Of a stretch of DNA of 64,000 bases, positions 54,679-64,000 are shown one piece after another. Origin of the DNA: Mansonella perstans (lineage: Eukaryota > Nematoda > Chromadorea > Rhabditida > Onchocercidae). Position numbers and translations under genes: made by a program. The notes beneath the pieces were generated by a model. It did not search any database. It saw only the letters and a program-made list of their open reading frames with translations, and was not told where the DNA came from. The stretch is from contig JBAMDO010000130.1 of assembly GCA_037074765.1 (NCBI GenBank), forward strand, positions 62,001 to 126,000, given 5' to 3'. Positions within the stretch are counted from its first letter, which is position 1. Every line of letters starts with the position of its first letter.

Positions 54679-57600
54679 ATGGAACCTTTTGGGTTTGCTC
54701 ATTTAAGAGGTGTGGAGACGATGAGTATAGTACCGACGATATCTAATCGAAAATACAAAAAGAAGGGCTTAGATATATCAAAGTGAGTGTTGTTTAGCTT
54801 CATTGCTTTCTCTTTTCACAATCTTTTAAATAACAAACATTGGAAAATTGAGTGTGTGTATGTATCTATATATATTATGTATGTAATTCTTCCTCTAATG
54901 TATTCTTAAATGATATTATTGATCGTAAAGCATGAATTTTTCCACTTTAATTTTAAAGACTTCTCCATTCTAATCTCAATTTTTGCTTTAAAATCTTCGC
55001 TATCTGTTGTTTTTTATAGGTTGACAAAATCCCAGCAATTATCGATACGTCATCTGTACTATCCCGTAAATATGCCCGTTTGTTCTTATCAAAAGAGGCT
55101 AATTTTAGAATCTTTATATAACAATATGCTAATAGCACTACCAAAAGAACTGGATACTTTCTTCGTTGCTGCTATTGCTATGCTCAATTTTCATAGGTAA
55201 TTATTAATTTGTTTGCTATGTGTAAGAATCCTTACTCGGCGTGTTGTTTTCTTAATTAGACAGTTGGCAATTATTGATTATTAATCAATCATTAATCAAA
55301 CAACTGATGAATAAGATTTGCAATGTTTGACCTTTGAACTGCATGTTTTCAAATTTTTTAAAACATGGAATTAAAACAACTTTTCTTTTTTTTTTTTTTT
55401 TTTTTTGAGATTAACTATTCTTACTTTGTGTTTTCTGAAGGATTTAAGTAATAAATTTTATATTTGATATTTTCCCTTTCCTTTTCCTTATATGATGAAT
55501 ATGCAATAAATTTCAAATGTATCATTCATAAATATAGAACAAATAAATAACTACTAAAATAATATTACAAAAAAACTTATTGCTAAAAAATGTTTCATAT
55601 GGTTTCCGGAGCAAAAAATACTATGTATATGCAAGAATGCCGAATCATCATTGAATGCTGCAAAACGATTCGTTGAAATTACGGGTTATTCACAAGGGAT
55701 TTGCACATATGTTAATTTGAAAAAATGTGATCGCTATTTGAAATGGATTCAACAGGATATTATATTTGCTACTGCAGAGGTTTTTGCATTTCCTTTTTTT
55801 CTTCTTGATTAATAAAAAATAGACGATTATGAATTAATTTAAAACTAATAGACCAATAGGGAAAGGATTTTGTTAGCGATTTTCCTTGCATATAGAAAAT
55901 CTTTTTGCAGACATGGAATAAAAGTTAGATCTTTTAATTAGTTAATTAACTGAATAATAGGAGAACTTTTTAAGAAATGCTGAAATAACTTCTCGGTATT
56001 TTTTTCTTTTTTGTTAATCCTTAATGGGAACCATCAAAATTAAGAATGCACGATGTATTGAAGACTCCGAAATAAATAAGACGAATAAGCAATTCAGCTC
56101 AGATAATTAGCATCTACTACGAACAAATTAAGTTACACAGCCAGTAATTATGTATTTTTGCATTATTTTATGAATTTATCGTTGCTTTTTTGTATTCATT
56201 GAATTTAAAACAAAATTTAAACGTACTCTAACGTACTAATTTGGAACAAAATTTAAAACTTATAATGGATGCAAAAAAAAACCATCAAATTATAAAAAGA
56301 TACTAATTGTATAAATATAAAACATCGATTCGATTTTTTTCTTTGATATTCCTGGCTTATTTATGTTTAGTTCATCACTTTGATCCATTTTGACACTAAA
56401 ATACTGCCTCAGTCAAATTTTAATCCACTGGAAATTCCATTTGTTAGCGTGTAAGAGGGTTCTACATTGATTTCGATGAGCTTTACAATCAATGGACTAA
56501 GCTACTTGAAAAAATTTTCTCTAAAATTACCGTTGCACTAATTCTTTGTGTCGCACATTAAAAAAACGGATCTTCTATTCAATAGTAGGAAAATTTTAAT
56601 CAGTCCTAAATATTGCAATTAATCATTACATAGTAGCTTCGAAATTTCTGAAATAGTAACTGAAGGAATATTTGCTTTCAATATAAAGAGACATCTTTTC
56701 AATTTTTATATTTAAAAATTAACTGTCTTTCATTTTAAAATTTCAACGAAACACTTTAGAGCTAAATTGGCGGAACTTTTTAGATTCTGTTTTAAAAGTC
56801 AATTGTTAGGCTTAGGCTGCTCTATCACTGAAAAAAATCGGAAGTATTAGTTACAGTCTGCGCATACTATTTCATTGGTTTCCGTTGAAACCGTGGAGAT
56901 ATTTTAGAAGGCTGTTTTCTTCTTCTTGAAGGCATTTTCAATTCGCTTATTAGAAATATTCTCCTAAAAAGCTAATTTTGTTGATTTATATTTCAAAAAA
57001 AAAAAAAAAAGGAAGCCAGAAAGATAGTAATTAATTTTTTACATATATCTTTTGTTGTTTTGAAATCAAATTAACATTTGTTATTAAATTTAATAAGTAA
57101 TGAATTCAGTTTATGTTTGCAGCATGCATCCATTTGACGATAAGTAAAATCATCGCTTATGATAAATTTTTAGTGAAATTTTAAAATCTTTTTGAAATAT
57201 GTTCAGAAAATTAAGTTTGCCATATGCATCTTTTGCATCTGAAATATGTTGTTGCAGATCTTGGAAACATAAAAAGTTATATAACTGTTGAGTTGTTGTT
57301 TCATATAATGAAAATGATTAATAAAATGTGACAATTTAATTTGTTAAATGACAAAGTTATGTGCTTCAATGGATGTTTGCAAATATTACTAGTCATTTGA
57401 AGATCCAATGAAATCGCTTAATTTATTTTTTAATTTATTCTCGAAATATTTTAATTCATAAGAATTGGTTGATTGATATGGTTTTTGTGCTTCTGTGATA
57501 ATCCATTGAGTTCCTTCCTCTTTAATTAAGGAATTGTTAATTAATTTAATTAAAGACCAATTAATTAAGGAATTGTCAGAGTAATAAAAAGTAAACAATG

Positions 57601-60600
57601 ATAAATTAAAGAGCAATAATGATCAAACATCATTAATCATCTCTGGAAAAAAAGTAATGAGGACGGATAAAATCAGTAATGAGCAATGACACAAGACATC
57701 GTTTAAAAATGTCATTTTTTTAAAATGAAAATTGAATTTTGAATTATTGTGTCATACTGTTATACTTTTTTTGTTGACAAAATAATTTCTAATATTTGAG
57801 CTGAATTTTATTTATTCAACAAAGTGAACATTCGGTTTTTCTAAGAGCTAATATTTTGACATTACATATATTTAATGCTTAGTAAGGAAAATTATGAATT
57901 TATGACAGTTGAGATAACTTGTAGCTAATTTCTTTCAATTGCGATTATTTCTCTTTAAGATTATTCGAGCAGTAAATGTGATTTGAGTTATTTGAGGTTT
58001 TTTTCGAGGCTATTCGGTCTCATAGCTCCTTAATTCTTCATTTAATTGAGCTTCCTTAATTTGACTTAGATACTGGTCAAAGACGATTAAAATATTTGTA
58101 TTTTTTAGAGTATCATTGCTGATTTCATGGGCAAAGAAGAACTTTCAAAAATTTGCATGATAGTTGTAGAAGATGCTCATCGTGCTACTGCTGGTTCACA
58201 TCCATTATCTGAATTAATTCGTAATTGTATTCTTGAAAAGGTGAGAAGTTATTGATTGAATTAATTAATTGTAGTTTTTTTTTTTTTTTTGTACTAAATG
58301 ATATATCATTAAAAATTATGATAGAATAGAGATGGGAAAAATAAAAAATAGCACGGTGGTTCATACTTGTCCATAATTTAATTCTCCCATCATTTATTCA
58401 ATTCATTTTTAATTCTGTCATTATTTATTCAATTCATTTTTAATTTTTTCACTATTTATTCAGTTTTTTTATTTTTATTTTGAAGTAAAGATATCTTTTT
58501 TTCTTTCAAGGCAAAATTTCGTGTACTAGCTTATACGGATTGCAAATTGGATAAAGTTGGTCAATTACAATTAATTGTAATGAATCTCCAAATTGACTTA
58601 ATTCGATCATTAAGCTCAATAAGAGAGGAAATTTCATCAATTTTTGCATCACCAAGGATGCATAAATTTCAAATTACCGTCAGCGATGATATACATCATG
58701 TTGGCAATGAACTGCTCAAAGTATTTCTTTTTTTACTTTTGTTAATTTTTTTTTTTTTGTTTTTGTCTGGAAGTTATTGGTAGAATTATGGATAAATTAC
58801 AAATTTAGATTTTGAATGACTGTGACTGAGAATAAATAGTAGTAATTATTATTGTTGATTACTGTAAGAAAGAAATTGCAATAATTTTTTCAAATAGATA
58901 TGCTAAAAGTTTCATTAATACGATGATCCCTATGCAGGCCTAAATTTAGTCATTACGGTTAATATAAATATGGATATATATATGAGTCTCTCTATTAATA
59001 TGGGTCTAGGTATTACCAAAAGAAGCACATCAAAACTGCAGCAATGACTTGACTGTTGAAAACGAAAGCATGAAAGATTTTTTGATTTTTTCAAAATTTG
59101 ATAATTAAACAAATATAGATGGATATTTTATTAAGATAAAAAATAATTTTGGAGAGAATTTTTCTTAATACACCTGGCATCACCAGTATCCTGGCATCAC
59201 CAGTATCCTGGCATACCATCATCCTGGCACCACCAATATCCTGGCATCACCAACATCCCTCAATAATTTTTAATTACTTTCGTTTCTTTTATTATCATTA
59301 CACACTTTCAAGGTAATGGAACCAATTGCATTGTTACTGTACGAAAGTGGCATATTTCCTACAGCTGATATAAAGAAGATTGCGAATTTTTCAATAAGTT
59401 ATTTACGAAAGAAGATAGAAAATGAACGAAGTCATTTGGCAGAAATTTATTGTGATTTTTTCGAACTTCTATCATCCTATGATATTCTGATGTGTGATGG
59501 TTTAACAGCTTTCAAAAATACTCTTCAAGGTGAAAATGATTTTTGAAATATTTACAATATTATTCATAAAACTTATAACTAATGCTGTTATGGCCAATCA
59601 ATTTATATGAATTGCTTGTATTTTGTATTGAAAGCTATAAAATTTTTATCGATACATAAGTATTTTTCAGCATTATCTGCTCAAAGTAGAACAATTGATG
59701 AAATTATTCAATCAAGTGAGATTTTAAGAGAAGCTTGTTTTCCGTCGGAACATTCAACATCTGATCATTTGCAGTGTCATAAATTGGACATGCTGATTAC
59801 ATTGCTGACAAGAATTTCTACATATTACAGTGTGTTTTATCTCATTACTGTACTTTTTATCTCGTTACAGTATGTTTTATCTTATTGCAATATATTATAT
59901 TTCATTTCACTAGTTGTTTCAAAAAAAAAATCAATTATCATCATCTAATATAGATTTAAGAATTTTTAATATTTTCAGAGCAGCAGAAGTCAACAGTTAT
60001 GGTGTTATGTAGAGAACGTGATTCCAAATTTGTGAACAGTCTTTTTGCATCGCTTAAAGCACGACTTTCTTTTGGATTTGCTTTCTTCCTCAATAAAAGT
60101 AATATTCTTGTTCAGTTAAAAAAAAAAAAAATCATTACTTCAATATTTACTATATTATTGTTTCTTTTCCTTTTGTAATTCATATTCTTTTCTGTCCCAT
60201 CGATCTTTCTTTTTTTTGTATGTGTGTAACATTTCTTCTTTAATATTCATTTATTATTTACTTTTATGGTTTATTTTTTGTTCCAGAAAATCCAGATCAT
60301 CAGGAAGTAATTTTGGAAAATTCGATGAAAGTATGTATAGGTTACTTCCCTTTAGTAGCAATTTATTTTTGTTTAAAGCCTAACTATCTGATATCATTCA
60401 TTATAAAGAATACACTTATATTCATTCATATATTTATTGTAGTAAATATTTGATGGTTTTTTTTTTTACAGAATAAACTATGCAATATTATCATTGTACC
60501 ATGTGGTTCGGATGTAATTGAAATCGATGTTGGATATGTGGATTCAATAATTTGTATGGATGAAGGGTTTGTATTTTTAGTTAGTTCTTGGCAATGATCG

Positions 60601-62550
60601 ATCAGATATACCAACTTTGTGGTTTTCACTCGAGATGTGGCCATGTGAGCATATTTTCTTGGATGTCTGAGCCATGTCTGTTCCATGGATCTGATAGGTC
60701 ATTTATTAAATTAAATTGATGTGACATTTATTGTTTAGCCTATGTGCACTTCGTTATACGGGAACAATCAAAGTACGATTAGAAGGAAATCTTTCTGCGC
60801 TCTGTTCTTCAGGATATGAAATGGTATGAATTAAGTATGATATCAAACATTCATTAAACATTTCAAATATTATAAGTTGATGTTTTAATTAGGAATGGAC
60901 TAATATCAGCAGAAAGTTTTGATGGATTTGCATAAGAAGCAAAATATATTTAGCTTATTACTATTACTAGTAATATAAGCTCAATTAGAAATTATAAATG
61001 GTAATATAATTTACCGATCACATTTCAGAATATCTGTAGTTTTTTGGCAGTTGATGGAACCGTTGATTGCGTACAAGCGGACCACATCAAAGGTTTACAG
61101 CTATGTGACGATGTTTTGCCAATGTTACCATTTGATGTCATACCTGAAATTGTGGAATACTGGGCTCAGAATGTTGATGATAGGTTTGATTGATTTTTCA
61201 CTGAACGAAATTCATTACTTAAATTCACTGTTAACATTATTACTATTACAGTGGCCTGACGATGGTTCAACGTTTGGATTTTCATGAAAGGCTTACTTCT
61301 AATTGTCCATTGGACAAATTAAATTTGATTGAGGTTTTGTTTTTATTTTAATTTTTATTGATAAATGGCAAGCATCACTTTTGCATTCAAATAATCACTG
61401 AATAATACTTTCCTTTTCTGAGTAAAATGGATGAATAAAGTAAATAAAATATAACAGGACAAAATTTTGTTTTTATTAAATTTCTATTATTCGATATTTA
61501 AGTCTTTCTTCAGAACAAACGTAGTTTATTGAATCACTGTGTGAAGGAAACGTTTATGTGGCAAGATCGTTTACAGCGTTTCACATTACTTGGCCATAGT
61601 ATTAGCTCTTCTAATTTGACAAATATATTCGGCAGAGATCCGAAAATTTTAGCGGAACAAGTTTTAAGGTATGGTTTAAAATGTAATTTGTTCCAGTATA
61701 TTGTTCTCGTATAATATATATTTTTAATATAATTATATATTTTTTTTTCGCACCAATTTTTCTGATTATTATTCGCTTACAGATTACAAAATAGGCAAAG
61801 GTTGAAATGGATGGACGAAGATTCGCAATCATTGAAAGCTGATGATGATACAAAATTAATGGAATTACATTTGAAAGATAATAAAAATTCAAAAATAGAA
61901 TGCTGTGAAAAGCCATTAAATCAGAAACGATTAGCAAAAGTATGATTATTTTTTTTTTAAACAAAAACTTTACAAATTTTTAGAAATATTATTTTGCAGT
62001 ACGAACTTCTTGCAATAACTGTTAAGCATTACCTACCATGAACTGTAATATATAGTAAATGAAATTGCAGGTGTCATCCAGTAAATGTGTTCCAACAAAA
62101 GTACCACGCTTAAATCGTATCGATTCAGCTAGCTTTACACTGTTAAACATGTTAAAAACAGAGGTAGAATTATTCAACTTATTTTGACCGTCATTTTTTT
62201 TTCTGTCATTTACAGATGAGATAAAAGTAGTTCAGTTATATCTAATAGATATTAACAGAAAGGTTGATTTGATCATTGTAGAATTATTTGAGAAGTTATT
62301 CCAAAGCAATTTTTAGATTTGTTAGGCTTTTTTTTCCAGTTATTCAATTAGACAGATATTAACAACAATTTCTTCAGCTATAGCTCTCTAACACTGTTCT
62401 ATTTTTTTAAACTTTCGCAAATTTATTTATTTATTTTAGTTGACAGCAAAAGATTTTGTTAATCGCGTGAAAGAACATACAGGATATCGTGAACGACAGG
62501 AAAGGATAAGTGAAATTATCCAAAAATTGAATAATTTGATAAGATTATAA
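54679..62550 (+). CDS. FANCM-like SF2 helicase relative with degenerate ATPase motifs
   Basis: Seventeen exons: 54679-54782, 55020-55196, 55599-55779, 58109-58240, 58511-58720, 59313-59529, 59671-59829, 59979-60098, 60287-60330, 60472-60566, 60739-60823, 61029-61183, 61252-61333, 61514-61668, 61783-61939, 62071-62163 and 62440-62550; 758 aa in one frame. Order and spacing follow the FANCM/Mph1 translocase of fork repair: PVCSYQKRLILESLYNNMLIA (with F-V-A-A and N-F-H-R-W-F-P after it), then IVVEDAHRA, FRVLAYTD, CHKLDMLITLL, and IDVGYVDSIICMDEG. Catalytic residues are gone: motif I is ALPKELDT where FANCM has LPTGLGKT, motif II is VEDAH for DEAH, motif III SAT is YTD, and motif VI has RYTGTI for the QRxGRTGR type. 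The exon 3 acceptor is TTTCAT, not AG. No ERCC4 domain follows. Either a pseudohelicase with a structural role or an early pseudogene; the other 16 exons look intact. Confidence 0.72.
55780..58108. other. 2.3 kb intron 3 of the FANCM-like gene
   Basis: By far the longest intron of the gene. It is A+T-rich and no exon on either strand could be supported. Confidence 0.6.
59173..59259. repeat. 17-bp minisatellite, five copies, intron 5 of the FANCM-like gene
   Basis: Unit CCTGGCATCACCAGTAT, G+C-rich against the surrounding DNA. Confidence 0.9.
59822..59900. repeat. 20-bp repeat copying the exon 7 donor site
   Basis: ATTACAGTGTGTTTTATCTC at the exon 7/intron 7 border recurs as ATTACTGTACTTTTTATCTC and TTACAGTATGTTTTATCTT. 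The third copy is also a usable GTATGT donor but would shift the frame. Confidence 0.8.
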
Positions 62551-62720
62551 TAAAAAGTTTTGATACTGCACTATGATTGGTTCAACCAAAATGTTGGAAT
62601 TTGTAATTTGTAACATCATTGAGAGCCATTTCATACGAGTACACTGAAATTTTTTTACTATTGTAACTTTCTACGTATTCTTGTTTGTGCGATCCAAAAC
62701 ATCAAGAAAGGTATCTATCA

Positions 62721-62726
62721 AATAAA
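62721..62726 (+). promoter_or_regulatory. AATAAA poly(A) signal of the FANCM-like gene
   Basis: First AATAAA after the stop codon at 62550. Confidence 0.45.
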
Positions 62727-63232
62727 TCAAAATTTGATATGTAAGACATACGTATTCTATGATGATGCAACACTATTCTGGTATTAATTCAGAATTTTTT
62801 TCGTCCAAAATAGTTTTTTCAAAAAAAAAAAAGAGAAAACAAACACTAAAAAAATTAAATAATCATAATTCACGCTGAAGCCAATTGTTAATTGTCATGA
62901 TCGTGTTAAGAAAAGACAGCAGTCGTATGAATTATGTGGTAAGAAAAGACAAAAGTAGTATAAATTACTTGTAAACTGTACCAGTGGAATGCAAACGAGT
63001 AAAAGAATAAAAATTTTTGATAATTATTCAAAGTAGAAAATGTCTCTCTCAGAAATCTCTCTCTGAAATCTCCTCTTCCAAATATTATTTTACTATTTTA
63101 TTTGCTTGTATATTTTGAAAGTTAGAAAGATTTTTTTTTCCTTGCTTAGGCTTAAAATTTAAAACTTGTTGATATTGGACTTTATGTCGTAAAAATTGTG
63201 TTGAGTTGAAGACGAGAAGCCGGTTTGTAAAA

Positions 63233-63254
63233 CTCAAACTTGGCTAATTAAACC
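63233..63254 (-). other. SL1 spliced-leader-like sequence, antisense
   Basis: On the - strand these 22 bases match the conserved nematode SL1 leader at 21 positions; the one difference is G for C at SL1 position 11 as counted from its 5' end. The base after the leader is not the GT donor found in SL RNA genes, so this is not an SL RNA gene. It looks like the 5' end of a retroposed trans-spliced mRNA, reading leftwards. No open frame follows, so the copy is old or only UTR. Confidence 0.65.
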
Positions 63255-64000
63255 TTTATTAAAATAATTGGATAACGCGAGAATTACGTAACAATTATAT
63301 ACAACGCGTATTTAATGGTAAAATTAATATAATAAAAATAGTAATGATGAGAAGAACAGAACCAGTAGCCGTTGATGTGAATAGATTCCAAAAATGGTCA
63401 TTGAGGGATGATTGATAGTTTAAATAGTAGTAACTGAGTATTGTAGGAGGAGAAAGGAGTCGTCATGAGCTGAGTTAAAAGAAATTTAAGCTCATTAAGA
63501 AAGCGAAATCCTTTGTAAAGGCAAGCGTGATTTAAAAAGCACAATACATTACATGTAAGCATAATTATCAAACAAAGAATTTTATGACATAGTTACACAA
63601 TGGCTTTGTTTAATTCTTGTCTTATCGAAATAATCAAAGCACAATAAAATAATTTGACTTAGGGCAAATAATTTTGCAGTACAATTTTTCCGATTGGGAC
63701 TTGGCGATGAAGTTAGTATAGCCAAATCTGAATGGTGTAGTACTGTTCTAATGGACTTTTTAATTGAAATTTTATAGCTTGCATCAACAATTTGTTCAGA
63801 CTACTTTTTTTCACCTTTTAGGTTAATACTGGATGTAAAGATTTCACCTCTATAGTTAATCTAGGGTTTATTCCAACAAATCCCAAAAAAATAAGAAGGA
63901 AAAAAAAGTTAATTGAAGGAAAATTACTAGATATTATTTAATCAAGATAGGCAAAGTTTCATTTAATTTTTGTTAATTTACTTGTTAAATAATATTGCTA

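Larger units (their letters stand above)
62551..64000. other. gene-poor right end of the window
   Basis: No exon supported. It contains AATAAA at 62721-62726 (likely poly(A) signal of the FANCM-like gene, 171 bases after its stop) and the SL1-like sequence at 63233-63254. Confidence 0.55.

Overview
This is nuclear DNA of a nematode, most likely a filarial or other spirurid (clade III) species. The reasons are: very A+T-rich DNA; genes cut into many small exons (about 40 to 500 bases, most under 250) with short 3' splice sites of the TTTTCAG type; start codons that follow AG acceptors suited to spliced-leader trans-splicing; an antisense 21/22 match to the nematode SL1 leader; and protein sequences that read as nematode orthologues. 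Nothing here is bacterial: there are no operons with Shine-Dalgarno sites, no CRISPR and no prophage. The genus cannot be named from this window alone.

Layout. 1-579: last exon of a gene that starts left of the window (unrecognised). 580-6509: gene-poor, with minisatellites and fold-backs. 6510-10751 (+): alg-11, the ER mannosyltransferase of N-glycan assembly, 12 exons, with a decayed tandem copy of exon 7 in the next intron. 12571-14239 (+): ykt-6, a prenylated R-SNARE, 5 exons. 16748-19993 (+): N-myristoyltransferase, 9 exons. 22177-25521 (-): an unrecognised gene, Cys-rich at the front and then basic with Ser and His runs. 25522-38259: a 12.7 kb gene-poor stretch with a 5S rRNA relic and a 1.3 kb array of a 45-bp satellite. 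38260-44190 (+): a Golgi-type glycosyltransferase of family GT92 (DUF23), 9 exons. 44191-47342: gene-poor, with an 18S rRNA 3'-end relic. 47343-50800 (+): a small signal-anchored protein with a 47-codon Gln tract. 51191-54133 (+): MYST histone acetyltransferase of the Tip60/MYS-1 type. 54679-62550 (+): a FANCM-like SF2 helicase relative whose catalytic motifs have been replaced and one of whose introns lacks an AG acceptor. 62551-64000: gene-poor, with the SL1-like element.

Four genes (alg-11, ykt-6, nmt-1 and the GT92 enzyme) act in secretory-pathway glycosylation, membrane fusion or protein lipidation, but 1.8 to 18 kb separates neighbours, so this is not evidence of a shared transcript. 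The polyQ gene and the acetyltransferase lie only 390 bases apart on one strand and could be an operon pair.

Most interesting: (1) the FANCM-like pseudohelicase; (2) the repeated finding of decayed duplicates of exons and splice sites inside the adjoining intron (at 345-425, 9078-9353, 39416-39665, 43908-44020 and 59822-59900); (3) a perfect 22-nt inverted repeat across the GT92 stop codon; (4) the SL1-like antisense sequence. Exon coordinates were derived by hand from reading frame, GT/AG sites and protein family similarity. Each complete gene model keeps one open frame across all its junctions.
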